Assembly (NCBI GenBank): GCA_030373045.1
Contig: JAUCPW010000044.1
Location: forward strand, 1-64,000
DNA: 64,000 nt
Direction: 5' to 3'
Source of the DNA: Candidatus Fermentibacter sp.
GTDB lineage: Bacteria > Fermentibacterota > Fermentibacteria > Fermentibacterales > Fermentibacteraceae
Part shown: piece by piece, positions 49,494 through 59,033 of the stretch
Numbering within the stretch: the first letter of the stretch is position 1
Layout of the letters: each line of letters starts with the position of its first letter
The notes under the pieces: generated by a model
What the model was told of the DNA's origin: nothing
Databases searched by the model: none
Seen by the model: the letters and a program-made list of their open reading frames with translations, nothing else
Program-made: the position numbers and the translations under genes

Positions 49494-49506
49494 GTTCTCC
49501 CTCCTA

Positions 49507-51963
49507 CTACTCTGCTATGCGGAGCATCTTCTGCACCGCGCTCTGTCCGGAGGACTCGAGCCTGCAGAAGTAGACGCCCGCTGCCACGGTGTTGCCGGAG
49601 TCATCCCTGCCGTCCCAGACGAGCGAATGGGCCGCTGCGGCCATCTCGCCGTCCGCTATCGTGCGGATGATCCTGCCGGACATGTCGTAGACCCTCAGGG
49701 AGGCGTTCCCGGCCGTCGGGAGGCTGAAGCTGATCACTGCCTCGGAGCTGAAGGGGTTGGGATAGGTGCCCGCGAGGGTCAGTGCCGTGGGCAGCTCGGG
49801 GGAGACTACGCCCGGAGCCGTCCCGTACACGTAGATGCCGCCCTCGCTTATCGGGGCGTTCATCCTGTCGCCCTGATGGTAGCTGTCGACCGGCGCCCAG
49901 GCGCCGTCCGTCCAGCGGTAGACCGAGCCCCTGGTGCCCGACGCGGGGAACGAGATGGTCCCGTCGACGTCGCCCACCATCACTGGCCCCTCGATGATGC
50001 CATCCATGGCCGTCACCAGGGCTTCGACCGGGGTGCCGGAAGCCATGGAGATCGAGAGTTCGTCCGCCTCGGCCAGCATCACGCAGGAGCCGGGAGCCAT
50101 GGCGCCGGGCTCGATGTCGACCCTGGCCTCGGTGATGTCCACCACGAGGCCGGAGGATTCGACATAGCCGACGGAGAGGGTTCTGGTGGCCTCGATGGCG
50201 CGGCCGAGTGAGTCGTATCCGCCCATCGTGACCTGGTAGTCACCCTCGGCCCAGGCCGCGAACCTCTTGTTCCAGAGGGTGCCGGCGAAGGCCGTCATGT
50301 CGATCACGGCCGTGCTGTCCGGCGTGGAGTCGACTATGTGGGAGATCTGGAGGATCGGGCCCCACCAGTCGAACCCCTCGGGCAAGTTAGTGGCGGTGTA
50401 GTAGGGGGTGGTATAGATGTCGATCTGCTGGGGGTTCACGAGATTCTGGAAGAAGGCGATCAGGACTCCCCTGTCGGCGGTGTCCTGGGAGAGAACGAAC
50501 TTGAGTTCGGACTGGCCGCCGGGGTTGTTGTTGGTCACGACCAGGAAGTTGTCTCCGCCTCCACCGAGGTCGAACGTGTTGGAGTACAGGTTCTCCGTGG
50601 TCAGCTCCACCTGTTCGACCGAGATCAGGGTGGAGTCGGCGCCGGTGCGGATGAGGTAGCCCACCCACCTGCCGTCGATCGCCGGGCCGGAACCCGTGCC
50701 GTCGCAGTACATGCCGTTGAAGTAGACGGTCGGGTAGGCCGAGTAGTCGGGGATGAACTTGGCGTACTGGGCAGCGAAGATCGGCGCTGCTATCGAGAAT
50801 TCCCCGATGAAGTCGTCGAAGGGATATCCGGCGAACTGCCCCACGAAGGCCGCCGTCTGCGAGGAGTGCGAGAACTGGTACGCGCTGCCTTCGAGGAAGT
50901 CGTACCTGTAGATCCCGCCCTCGTAGTCGCTGCGGAGATGGTTGACCACGTTGGTGATCAACCAGTCTTCATAGATGGGGTATATGAGCTGCTCGAAGGC
51001 CACGCTGTCGGGCACGGCCGGATCGATCGCGCGGGCGACCGCCTGCATGCCCGTGGTGTCGGCCTGGGCGATGTCGTAGCAGATGTCGTCCGCCACGCGC
51101 TGCCTGAGGTACATGAACCAGAGGAACTCCTGCCCCTGGTTCCTGATGAAGTCGAGGGCCTTCACGCCGGAGAAGGCGTTCGGGAGCTCGATGGGGGCGG
51201 CGTATTCGAAGTTCCTCACAGCACCCTCGATGCCGAACTTGGATGCACCGATGGCTGTGTAGGTCAGGCCGTAGCACTCGTACTGGGCTATGCATCCGAG
51301 ACCCCTGCTGACCCACAGGTCCTCGTCGGTCCGGACGCCGGTGCGGATCAGCATCGCAAGGCCGTTGGCGATGTGCCACGTGCGCAGCTTGGAGGCCACG
51401 CCCTGGTTTATGTCGTAGTTCCCGGCGCTGATGTAGAAGATGTCATGGTTGTTGAAGGCGCCGGAACCATCGATGTCCGCGGGATTGACGTAGGCCATCC
51501 TGCCGACGCGGGTCGATGGAGCGCTCTGGTTCTGGTAGTAGTCGGGGAAGTCGGCGAAGACTATCCAGATCTTGGGATCCCCGTCGGTATCGGGAACGGA
51601 TCCCAGCAGGGAGGTCACCGTCCCGTACACGTCGACGCCCTCGCCCTCGAACTGGGCCGTCAGGCTGTCGATCTCGGTCTGGGTGATGAATCCGCCCCAG
51701 ACAAGGTCGGGATCGGGCGTGTCTGGATTGGTACCGAGGTACGTCGAGTCCTGGACCAGCCAGTAGGCGTGCTCGGTCTCTGCGACGCAGATGAAGTCCA
51801 TGGTTTCCGGATCGCCCGGGAACTGGGACACGTCGGGGACGAGGAGCTGAACGACCTCCCCGACATCCAGAGCGTCTGCGGTACCGATGCCCATGGCCGG
51901 CAACAGGAGCACCGCCGCGGTAGACAGAAGGCCTGCCAGGCGGGATCCCGTCCTTGCTCTCAT
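49507..51963 (-). CDS. exported M30-like pseudopeptidase with C-terminal sorting domain
   Basis: 818 residues. A signal peptide (about 1-30) precedes a region laid out like M30/hyicolysin-type metallopeptidases: DPKIWIVFADFPDYY, VNPADIDG, NNHDIFYIS, then LRTWHIANGLAMLI and DLWVSRGLGCIAQY. In active relatives I would expect HExxH at HIANG (residues 197-201) and Glu where WVSRGL is, so the zinc site looks lost; this is inference from pattern, not alignment. Later beta domains (about 480-720) lead to a type IX-like sorting domain (YPNPFSSEAVISFSL ... VYDMSGRIIRTI ... AAGVYFCRLE). The ATG at 51963 follows GGAGG; a 7-bp hairpin (51985-52006) lies in its leader. Confidence 0.75.
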   Translation of the reverse strand: MRARTGSRLAGLLSTAAVLLLPAMGIGTADALDVGEVVQLLVPDVSQFPGDPETMDFICVAETEHAYWLVQDSTYLGTNPDTPDPDLVWGGFITQTEIDSLTAQFEGEGVDVYGTVTSLLGSVPDTDGDPKIWIVFADFPDYYQNQSAPSTRVGRMAYVNPADIDGSGAFNNHDIFYISAGNYDINQGVASKLRTWHIANGLAMLIRTGVRTDEDLWVSRGLGCIAQYECYGLTYTAIGASKFGIEGAVRNFEYAAPIELPNAFSGVKALDFIRNQGQEFLWFMYLRQRVADDICYDIAQADTTGMQAVARAIDPAVPDSVAFEQLIYPIYEDWLITNVVNHLRSDYEGGIYRYDFLEGSAYQFSHSSQTAAFVGQFAGYPFDDFIGEFSIAAPIFAAQYAKFIPDYSAYPTVYFNGMYCDGTGSGPAIDGRWVGYLIRTGADSTLISVEQVELTTENLYSNTFDLGGGGDNFLVVTNNNPGGQSELKFVLSQDTADRGVLIAFFQNLVNPQQIDIYTTPYYTATNLPEGFDWWGPILQISHIVDSTPDSTAVIDMTAFAGTLWNKRFAAWAEGDYQVTMGGYDSLGRAIEATRTLSVGYVESSGLVVDITEARVDIEPGAMAPGSCVMLAEADELSISMASGTPVEALVTAMDGIIEGPVMVGDVDGTISFPASGTRGSVYRWTDGAWAPVDSYHQGDRMNAPISEGGIYVYGTAPGVVSPELPTALTLAGTYPNPFSSEAVISFSLPTAGNASLRVYDMSGRIIRTIADGEMAAAAHSLVWDGRDDSGNTVAAGVYFCRLESSGQSAVQKMLRIAE

Positions 51964-52064
51964 ACTCAACCTCCTCCTGACGAGCGGCAGCATGTCGCCG
52001 CTGCCGGATAGCATCCTCCCGGCGCCCCCCAGGCGCCCGGATGTCGTTCCACCTGATACTTGCC

Positions 52065-53378
52065 TCATTCCGTATCTCCAGTCGTGCCGGCGCCTACGGG
52101 GGACAGCATGTTCTCCCAGTTGGAGTAGCTGACCTCTCCGGGAACCGTGGAGTAGAGCTGGGTGAAGTTGCCCGTGCCGTCGTTGTCGACGAACACGAAC
52201 GTCTCGGTTCCCTGGCTGGTGAAGGTCCAGATCTCGTAGGGGAGCATGTCGACCTGGATCGGCATGCGCTCGATCTCGTCGGGCCTCCCGAACTTGATGT
52301 AGACCCTTCCCCTGTCGGTCCTCCATCCCTCTCTGAACACGGAGGCGAAGGACTCCGCCTCCCTGCACCGGGCCTCGAAGTCCGCCCTCTCGGCGGAAGG
52401 TCTCGATGCCCAGTACTGACCGTAGTAGGCGGCTCTCGCATCGTCTCCGTCGAGACCATCGAATACCGCCCTTTCACCGGATGACAGGATAAGAGTGAAC
52501 TGCCGCAGGAAGGAGACTGCATCTCCGGTGGCGGCCGGGTCGATTTCAGCCACGGCAGCCGCGGTCTGGCGCAGCACCATGACGGGCTTGCGCGCGATGA
52601 GGGTGTCCCCGCCTGCGATGACGGCTGTTTCGATATAGTGGAGACCGGAGACCCGTGCGCCCGATAGGTCGAGGCTGTCGATCAGACCGACCGCCTCCAC
52701 ACCCTCGGGGATCTGCACGAGATCCCAGGGGCGGGCGAACAGCAGGGCGCCCGAGGCATCCGTGAAGCGGCTCTGCCTGAGCACCGAAACTCCGCCCATG
52801 CCGTAGATCTCGGAGTAGATGAAGGCCCTGTGCTCTCCGGGCAGGTCGAACCTGCCGTCGGCAGCCGGGAAGACAAGCAGACCGCCCTTGCGGAGCGGAT
52901 TCTGGGATTCCTCGGCCGCGGGCATCACGGTGTTCGCGACCTCCATCTCGCTCAGGGCCCCCGCATCCAGGCCGGCAACGGACCTGGCCGCGGCTCCCCT
53001 CCTGCCATTTCCGAGATCGGTGATGGTGACGAGGAGGGAATGATCCCCCGGCCCTACGGCCATGACCGTGGAGTTCACGATCTCGCGGCCCTCGGTCCAT
53101 TCCGTCTCCGATATCCACTGCTGAACCGCGACCGTGTCACCCTCCGCGGACATCAGCACCACGTCCGTCTGGAAGGTTGCCAGGCCTTCGGTGTTCGCGA
53201 ACTGGTCGACCGGGACGCTCTCGTACACCTCGAGGAGGAGCGAGTCTGAATCGACGAGGCGGAACAGGGCCGTGTCGATGCTGAAGCCCAGATCACCCTC
53301 GGATGTCGTGGCGAGCCCCGATCCGGCGGAGCACACCGCCGCGGCGAGCAGGACCGCCGACAGGTCAGATCCTCTCAT
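52065..53378 (-). CDS. GWxTD domain-containing exported protein
   Basis: 437 residues with a signal peptide (about 1-23). The C-terminal part has the GWxTD signature: EGWRTDRGRVYIKFGRPDEI (about 345-364), followed by YEIWTF and FVFVDNDGTGNF. GWxTD domains occur in FCB and Acidobacteria exported proteins and have no assigned activity. The N-terminal half is beta-rich and may be adhesin-like. The start overlaps the related upstream gene by 14 nt, forming a GWxTD pair. Confidence 0.82.
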   Translation of the reverse strand: MRGSDLSAVLLAAAVCSAGSGLATTSEGDLGFSIDTALFRLVDSDSLLLEVYESVPVDQFANTEGLATFQTDVVLMSAEGDTVAVQQWISETEWTEGREIVNSTVMAVGPGDHSLLVTITDLGNGRRGAAARSVAGLDAGALSEMEVANTVMPAAEESQNPLRKGGLLVFPAADGRFDLPGEHRAFIYSEIYGMGGVSVLRQSRFTDASGALLFARPWDLVQIPEGVEAVGLIDSLDLSGARVSGLHYIETAVIAGGDTLIARKPVMVLRQTAAAVAEIDPAATGDAVSFLRQFTLILSSGERAVFDGLDGDDARAAYYGQYWASRPSAERADFEARCREAESFASVFREGWRTDRGRVYIKFGRPDEIERMPIQVDMLPYEIWTFTSQGTETFVFVDNDGTGNFTQLYSTVPGEVSYSNWENMLSPVGAGTTGDTE

Positions 53379-54498
53379 ACGCCCTCCTGATCTCGGGCCA
53401 TGAGGTGACGAGTTCGTACATGCCGATTCCGTACTGGTCGGCGAAGACCACCGTGATGGGCGGTGTGAAGTAGGTCCAGACCTGGTAGGGAGTGTCGGCG
53501 GTTTCGAACGGCATGTCCTCCAGGATGTCGGGCTCTCCGAGAAGGGCGTAGACCAGACCCATGTCCGTCTCTATGCCCGGGGTGGCCGACCTGGAGAAGC
53601 GTTCCATTATCGTATCGAGTCTCTCGAGATACAGTTCCCGGTACTCGTTCCGCTCCGTCATCGGGGTGGGGTCGAGCGCCTTCCAGAACTCCGACATGAC
53701 GGCCATCCTGCCGGCTTCAGAATCCACATCCTCGATCTCGTCGAGGAGGGATGGGTCGGCGATCGGCCTCACCAGGTCGGCTGTCATGGAGGCGTTCCTC
53801 CCCCAGATGTCCCAGTCCTCCTCGACTCCGAGCAGAAGGGCCGACGATGTCTGGACCGTGGAGTCCAGGAGCGCCGCCACGATGAGCTCGTAGTCACCGG
53901 AATGGACGGACTGCAGCGGGATCGTGGCGGTGAAGACGCCGCCGGAATCCCGGAGCCATCCCTCCTGCAGGGTTTCTCCGGAGAGATATCTCAGGGCGTA
54001 CGCCGCGGTGACCGGGACGTCCGGTTCCGATCCGGCAGGAGGGAAGGCTTGCCATGCGATGTCGACCGAGCCTGCGATGCGCTCGCGCCCGCCGGTCAGC
54101 CGTATCATCGAGGAGGACCAGCTCTCCGCCGTTCTCACCGGGACGTCCAGGGTCGCCTCGCGCATCGTGACGCGACCCGATTCGAGGTCGCGGACCATGA
54201 GCGACAGGCGGTATCCACCGGACTCGACATCCTCGAGGACGAGCTCCTGGATGAACGGGAGATCGGACCGGACCACCGTGCCCCCGCTCCTGGCGAAGCC
54301 CTCACCGTCACCCTCGAGGGTCGCTACCGTCTCGAAGGTGGCGGTTTCCGGCCCTTCACCGAAGACGAAGACGAGATCCCCCTCCTCGAGCAGGGCGCTG
54401 ACCCTGATCGAGCCGGGCTCCGAGGCCGTGGCGGGCTCTACCGTCCAGCCGAGCTGGAGGCCGGTTGCCGCGAGGAGGATGAGTGCCGGTACAGTCAT
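53365..54498 (-). CDS. GWxTD-like exported protein, divergent
   Basis: 377 residues. A short signal peptide (MTVPALILLAATGLQLGW) leads to beta-rich domains. The C-terminus parallels the neighbour: TPGIETDMGLVYALLGEPDI, then YQVWTYF and VVFADQYGIG, so it is a diverged GWxTD domain in which the first Gly-Trp is lost. The ATG at 54498 follows AAGG; codons upstream of it are in frame but lie in a hairpin. Together with the next gene it looks like an ancient duplication. Confidence 0.75.
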   Translation of the reverse strand: MTVPALILLAATGLQLGWTVEPATASEPGSIRVSALLEEGDLVFVFGEGPETATFETVATLEGDGEGFARSGGTVVRSDLPFIQELVLEDVESGGYRLSLMVRDLESGRVTMREATLDVPVRTAESWSSSMIRLTGGRERIAGSVDIAWQAFPPAGSEPDVPVTAAYALRYLSGETLQEGWLRDSGGVFTATIPLQSVHSGDYELIVAALLDSTVQTSSALLLGVEEDWDIWGRNASMTADLVRPIADPSLLDEIEDVDSEAGRMAVMSEFWKALDPTPMTERNEYRELYLERLDTIMERFSRSATPGIETDMGLVYALLGEPDILEDMPFETADTPYQVWTYFTPPITVVFADQYGIGMYELVTSWPEIRRAYERI

Positions 54499-54519
54499 CT
54501 CAGGACCTTCCGCCCTGCG

Positions 54520-54549
54520 GGGCCGGGAGGGGCGCACCCCCCCCGGCCC
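54520..54549 (-). terminator. GC-rich hairpin between porV-like and GWxTD genes
   Basis: A 13-position stem with one A-C mismatch (54520-54532 with 54537-54549), loop CGCA. It stands 10 bp past the PorV stop and 22 bp before the next start, so it may reduce read-through into the GWxTD pair. Confidence 0.5.
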
Positions 54550-54558
54550 GCACAGGTT

Positions 54559-55539
54559 CTAGAACTCGAACCCCAGGCTGGCCCTGTGCACCATGTCCAG
54601 CCTGTTGAAGTCGGCATATGCGTAGTCGAGGGCTATCGTCTGCCCGCCGACGGGGATGCGGAATCCCGCACCGGCCGTGAGCCCCTCCTCGTCCGTATTG
54701 ACCCTGTAGCCGCCACGGATCGCGACCATGCCGTTGTACCAGTATTCCCCTCCGATGCCCACCTGCTCGACGTTGTCGTTGGGATGGATCCCGTCGACGG
54801 CGATCGTCATGAAGTGGGGACCCTCGTCGATGACGTCCATCGCGAGGCCCAGCTTGAAGGTCATGGGCAGGGAGTACGCGGTGTAGGAGGACAGCGAGTC
54901 AGCCCCGCTGTAGTAGTCGTCGAAATCACCATCCGGCGTGAGCTCGCCGCCGAAGTGCTGGATCGTCATGCCGATGCGCAGCGAGCGGAAGCCCGTGTTG
55001 TACAGCGTCCCGAGGTCGACGGCGACTCCGGAGGCGCCTATGTCGTCCCACCCTTCGTGGACGTACTTGAACGTCACACCCGTGCTGAACCTGTCGGTCA
55101 GCATCCTGGAATAGGTCAGCCCGACGACCATGTCGCTGCAGGTGAAGGTCTCACCGGTGCCCTGGGGCTGCTCGATGGTCGTCTCGTCCATGTCGCCGGA
55201 GCTGAGGAGCCCGAACTGGAGGGCGAAGGTGCCGATCATCGGGAATTCCCGCGTCACCACGCCCGCCTCGTACCGGACATCCTCGAACCACTCGGTGTGG
55301 GTAAGCTGGACCTGCGTGCCGGGCACGCGTACCAGACATGCCGGGTTCCACCAGGCTGCGCTCGCATCGTCCGCCGTGGCTACGAAGGCTCCACCCATCG
55401 CGGCGCCCCTGGTGCCCAGCCCCAGCTTGAGGAACTGGGCGCCGGCAGTGCCGACCTTGGCGAAGCTGGCGTCTGCCACCGCCGGGAAGAGCAGGAGGAC
55501 GGCAGCCGCTGCAACCAGGATTCTTCCTGTCAGTTTCAT
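54559..55539 (-). CDS. PorV/PorQ-family outer-membrane protein
   Basis: 326 residues with a signal peptide (about 1-24). The mature start KVGTAGAQFLKLGLGTRGAA followed by GGAFVATADDASAAWWNPA is the family hallmark, with later beta strands and a C-terminal aromatic residue (LGFEF) typical of beta-barrels. In Bacteroidetes PorV shuttles type IX cargo from the translocon to the attachment complex. Here it follows an exported sorting-domain protein by 13 nt and precedes two GWxTD genes. Confidence 0.87.
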   Translation of the reverse strand: MKLTGRILVAAAAVLLLFPAVADASFAKVGTAGAQFLKLGLGTRGAAMGGAFVATADDASAAWWNPACLVRVPGTQVQLTHTEWFEDVRYEAGVVTREFPMIGTFALQFGLLSSGDMDETTIEQPQGTGETFTCSDMVVGLTYSRMLTDRFSTGVTFKYVHEGWDDIGASGVAVDLGTLYNTGFRSLRIGMTIQHFGGELTPDGDFDDYYSGADSLSSYTAYSLPMTFKLGLAMDVIDEGPHFMTIAVDGIHPNDNVEQVGIGGEYWYNGMVAIRGGYRVNTDEEGLTAGAGFRIPVGGQTIALDYAYADFNRLDMVHRASLGFEF

Positions 55540-55552
55540 TGCCCCCTCCTCC

Positions 55553-57787
55553 CTACTTTATGATGGCGAACTTGCCGATTACGTAGTCGTCCTCTGTCTC
55601 TATCCTGTAGAAGTAGAGACCGGAGACGACCTCCTGATCATTGCGGCTGATGAGGTCCCAGAACTCCGTTCCCTCGTCGCCGCCCCAGCCGCGGTGCTCG
55701 AGCGTGATGACATGGTCTCCGCCGAGCGTGTAGATGTAGATGTCGCACATGGCCGGGAGATTCACGAAGGCGATCTTGTCGAAGTAGGTCTGCTCCCATG
55801 CCGCGGATCCGCGGTACGGGTTGGGGACCACCGTGACGAGATCCTTCCAGTCGGCCGAGGAGTACCAGTAGGGCACCACTGAGAGGGGCGTGCCCTCGAT
55901 GGTCTGCTTGTAGTTGGACTTGGTGCTCTCGACACCGGTTTCGGCGTCGAAGCTGCATACGACGTAGTAGTAGGGGAATCCGTTGACGACCGTGCTGTCG
56001 TCGTAGGAGTAGGTGCCGGTTCCCGCTATCTCGTCGATGAGCTCCCAGCCGGACGGATTGAACGTTGCCCTGTAGATGCGGTAGCCGCCGAACGGCGTGT
56101 AGGTCTCGGCGTTGGCGCCCCACTCCAGGTGGACGTTGCCGTTCTGGGCCTCGTAGAAGAGGACGGGGGTCGGCGGGAGCTTAGGCACTCCCCATCCGCC
56201 ATCGCGGTAGTACGCGTCGAGCAGGGCATCAGCGTCCCTGCGGAGGCCGTCCAGGCCCAGGCCGACTATCCAGCCGCCCACCATGAACAGGCTGTCGCCG
56301 TCGGCGAGCGTGGTCGGGCCCATCGTCAGCAGGAACCTGTAGTCGAAGGTCGGATAGCCCTGCGCGATCGGGTTGTCGTCGACTATCGGCCAGGGGCCCT
56401 GGTTAGTGGTCGAGATGGCCTCGGGCGCGTTGGGGTTGCCGACCCAGTCTTCGAGGAAGGTCGGTCCGCTGAACTGGCCGCTGGCGTCGGGATTGGCGCC
56501 CCACTGCATGTTGTAGCGCTCGGGATCGCTGCCCGGGTCGCTCTCCCAGTTCCACCAGGTGTGGGACAGGGGGATCGGGTAGCCGTACACGTCGATCGGG
56601 CGCTCGATGGTGCCGTCGCTGTGCCTCACCCAGTAGTCGAGCAGGCGCCAGCCGATGAACCCGTTGCAGGGCGGGATGACGTCGGGCTCGCCCGAGTCAT
56701 CGATCGAGGACGCCGCGAGGTCGCTGTCCCAGATGTAGGACATGTTGCGCGGGACGACCAGGTAGGTCGTGTCGCCGACGACGTGGTTCCAGTGGTTCTC
56801 GGGCATTCCCAGAGCGAAGAGATCCAGGCCCGTGTTGGGATCGACGGTGTAGACGGTGTCGCCGGAGACGTTGTCCACCTTCGCCAGGATGGTGAAGTGG
56901 TCGCTGACGCCGTTCCCGTCTACGTCGGCGTCGACTATGCCGTCGGAGCCGAGATAGTTGTAGTAGTAGAAGATGTTGTCTTCCGGATTATCGTACGAGG
57001 CATCCGGGTTCTGCTGGTACGTGTAGGCGTCGGCCTCGGAACCGGGGGTCCCGTTGTCGAACACGTACTCGAACGTGGCCTCGGGGTCGTTGCACCAGAT
57101 GACGTGGCCGTCGTAGAAGACCATGTCGTCGAGGTGGCAGTCGGAGACATCGGCATCGGCGATGTCGCAGTCACCCTTGATCGCCAGGGTGAGGGCCTCC
57201 AGCGGGACGCCGGGGTTCCCGTGGGAGCTCTCGTGGGTGGCCACGAAGTAGTTTGCTATGAAGTTGTTGAAGCCCGGGGTGCCCCAGGAGTAGTTCTCTT
57301 CATAGATCTTGAGGCCGTAGGGATCGTCGTTGTAGGGGCCCCAGTCGTCATAGCCGTAGTGGCTCTCTTCGAGCGCGGTCGGGCCCGGGGAGAGCTTGAC
57401 CAGCGGGAAGCCCTCGCTGGGCCAGAACTCCCAGCCCGTGGAGTAGTCCGTGACGCTCGCCCACTTGGCGAGTGAATCGCCGTGCACCGTCACGGGGCCG
57501 TAGCATGCGCTCCAGAACTCGCCGTCCCAGAGGTAGCTGTTGCCCTCGCCGCCCGGCCATTCGCAGGACGGGTAGACCGACCAGGGATCGCCGAACAGGC
57601 CGATGTTCAGGAACGCACTCCAGTTGTTGTTGAGGTTGTGCAGAACCCAGACCGCGGACGGGCGAGCGTCGGTCCCCTCGGGCAGCGTCATCTGCCTCAT
57701 GCTCCTGGCCCCCGCCGCGCCGGTCATGACGACCAGCAAAAGGGTCGCCAGGATCAGGAAACCGGGTCTCAGGCTGGATCTTCTCAT
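55553..57787 (-). CDS. exported Fn3/sorting-domain protein
   Basis: 744 residues. A signal peptide (about 1-28) is followed by a long Trp/Tyr/Asp-rich region (about 30-560), a fibronectin III-like domain (about 570-650, with HLEWGANAETYTPFGGYRIY), and a C-terminal domain VVPNPYRG ... DKIAFVNLPAMCDIYIY ... GLYFYRIET ... GKFAIIK that is common in exported proteins of FCB candidate phyla. The central part is unknown. The ATG at 57787 (AAGGAGGGT just before) or the GTG four codons upstream could be the start. Confidence 0.8.
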   Translation of the reverse strand: MRRSSLRPGFLILATLLLVVMTGAAGARSMRQMTLPEGTDARPSAVWVLHNLNNNWSAFLNIGLFGDPWSVYPSCEWPGGEGNSYLWDGEFWSACYGPVTVHGDSLAKWASVTDYSTGWEFWPSEGFPLVKLSPGPTALEESHYGYDDWGPYNDDPYGLKIYEENYSWGTPGFNNFIANYFVATHESSHGNPGVPLEALTLAIKGDCDIADADVSDCHLDDMVFYDGHVIWCNDPEATFEYVFDNGTPGSEADAYTYQQNPDASYDNPEDNIFYYYNYLGSDGIVDADVDGNGVSDHFTILAKVDNVSGDTVYTVDPNTGLDLFALGMPENHWNHVVGDTTYLVVPRNMSYIWDSDLAASSIDDSGEPDVIPPCNGFIGWRLLDYWVRHSDGTIERPIDVYGYPIPLSHTWWNWESDPGSDPERYNMQWGANPDASGQFSGPTFLEDWVGNPNAPEAISTTNQGPWPIVDDNPIAQGYPTFDYRFLLTMGPTTLADGDSLFMVGGWIVGLGLDGLRRDADALLDAYYRDGGWGVPKLPPTPVLFYEAQNGNVHLEWGANAETYTPFGGYRIYRATFNPSGWELIDEIAGTGTYSYDDSTVVNGFPYYYVVCSFDAETGVESTKSNYKQTIEGTPLSVVPYWYSSADWKDLVTVVPNPYRGSAAWEQTYFDKIAFVNLPAMCDIYIYTLGGDHVITLEHRGWGGDEGTEFWDLISRNDQEVVSGLYFYRIETEDDYVIGKFAIIK

Positions 57788-57820
57788 ACCCTCCTTCACC
57801 TCCGATTCGTAAGCTTGGTC

Positions 57821-57852
57821 TCCGGGCCGGCCGATTCACGGCCTGGCCCGGA
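57821..57852 (-). terminator. terminator after the tonB operon
   Basis: TCCGGGCC-GGCCG (57821-57833), loop ATTCA, CGGCC-T-GGCCCGGA (57839-57852), a 13-bp stem with one bulged base, 33 bp past the tonB stop. Confidence 0.6.
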
Positions 57853-57884
57853 AGTGTGAGAGAGTTCCTTCCCCATTGCTGTTC

Positions 57885-58562
57885 TCATGTCGTCAGGGTG
57901 AACCGGTAAGTGAGCGTGGTCCACACTCCCACCGGTATCCCGTTGTTCGACGCCGGTACCCAGCGGGTGCGGGGCGCCGCAGAGAGCGCCGCCTGGTCGA
58001 GGGATTCGACCCCGCTCGAGTTGTAGAGCTGCACGTCGCCCACAGTGCCGTCCGTCTTCACGTAGACCCAGAGCACGACGTTGCCTTCCACGCCGGCCAT
58101 CCTGGCCATTTCGGGGTACTCGGGCGCAGGCTGGAACGTGCAGGAAGGGAACACCTCCGCGGGCATGAACCTGGGGGGACCCATCTCGGTGCCACCGTCG
58201 CCGGGGCCGATGTCCTCTATGGTCTGGGACACCGTCGTGACGCTGGAGAGGCCTATCGTGTCGGTGCTGAGGGAGATGGTGACATCGGTCTGGAGCTCCT
58301 GGATCATCTGCTCCGCGGCCTGCTGCATCTCCTCCTGCTGCTGCTGGACCTCCTCCTGCTGCTCCTCGACCTGCTCGTCGAAGGCTATGTCGGCCTCGAC
58401 TGCCTCCATCTCGGTGTCGGTCGTGCGGGTGCTGATGCGCCCCATCTCGCTCCTCGGGATGACCTCGAGGAGCAGGATCATGCTGGCGATTGCGCCCGCG
58501 ATCGCCCAGTCGTACAGGAGGGCCGAGCGCTCCTGGAACTCGCTGTTCGCATGGGTGCTCAT
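57885..58562 (-). CDS. tonB: energy transducer TonB
   Basis: 225 residues. One N-terminal membrane helix (about 18-36, DWAIAGAIASMILLLEVIP), a Glu/Gln-rich periplasmic linker (about 60-90, likely coiled coil) and the TonB C-terminal domain (about 140-225) with PEYPEMARMAGVEGNVVLWVYV and the closing YRFTL strand. It passes proton-motive energy from ExbB/ExbD to outer-membrane receptors. The linker is acidic rather than the usual Pro/Lys-rich. Confidence 0.92.
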   Translation of the reverse strand: MSTHANSEFQERSALLYDWAIAGAIASMILLLEVIPRSEMGRISTRTTDTEMEAVEADIAFDEQVEEQQEEVQQQQEEMQQAAEQMIQELQTDVTISLSTDTIGLSSVTTVSQTIEDIGPGDGGTEMGPPRFMPAEVFPSCTFQPAPEYPEMARMAGVEGNVVLWVYVKTDGTVGDVQLYNSSGVESLDQAALSAAPRTRWVPASNNGIPVGVWTTLTYRFTLTT

Positions 58563-58574
58563 GCTCCACCCCCC

Positions 58575-59033
58575 TCAGTAGGAATGCTCTACCGCGTTGA
58601 ACATCACGCTGTAGAGCTCTTCGTAGCGCAAAGCGTTGAACAGTTCGACCATGTCCCCCATGGGGACCCTCTGGTCGACGTTGAACACTATCACGTCGAC
58701 GGACTTGTTCTGCTCGCGCCAGAGCCGCTCGCTGAGAGTCCGCAGCTGCTGGGGAACGTCGCTCACGGGCATGTCGAAGTCGCCGATGCGGGCCACCAGC
58801 TCGCTCGACGGGTCGCCCGGCGTGACCTGCTTGATCCACACCTTGATCGAGAGCGACTGCTTGCCTATCTCCGTCATGACCTCGGGATGGGCCTGCGGGA
58901 ACCTTATGCTCATCCCGCCCTCCTCCTTGAAGAGGGTCGTGCTCATGAAGAAGATGATGAGAATGAAGACGAGGTCCGCCGAGGATCCGGTGTAGACCTT
59001 CGCCGCAGCTCTGATCCTACGCTGTATCAGCAT
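58575..59033 (-). CDS. exbD: ExbD/TolR-family protein, short paralogue
   Basis: 152 residues. One membrane helix near the N-terminus with the essential Asp (SSADLVFILIIFFMSTTLF), then a periplasmic domain. The ATG at 59033 shares one base with the preceding exbD stop (TGATG). It pairs with the longer ExbD and ExbB. Confidence 0.9.
   Translation of the reverse strand: MLIQRRIRAAAKVYTGSSADLVFILIIFFMSTTLFKEEGGMSIRFPQAHPEVMTEIGKQSLSIKVWIKQVTPGDPSSELVARIGDFDMPVSDVPQQLRTLSERLWREQNKSVDVIVFNVDQRVPMGDMVELFNALRYEELYSVMFNAVEHSY

Noticed and set aside
50338-52011. 557-codon plus-strand frame opposite the M30-like gene
   Set aside because: Same antisense artefact; the minus strand has a signal peptide, sorting domain and ribosome-binding site.
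53365-54498. Frameshifted or broken copy of the adjacent GWxTD gene
   Set aside because: The frame is intact with its own signal peptide and start; divergence is spread along the protein, so it is a paralogue rather than a pseudogene.
57221-57235. HESSH in the exported 744-residue protein, resembling the HExxH zinc motif
   Set aside because: It lies in a beta-strand context (NYFVATHESSHGNPG) typical of exported repeat proteins and lacks a downstream third ligand. Judged coincidental.
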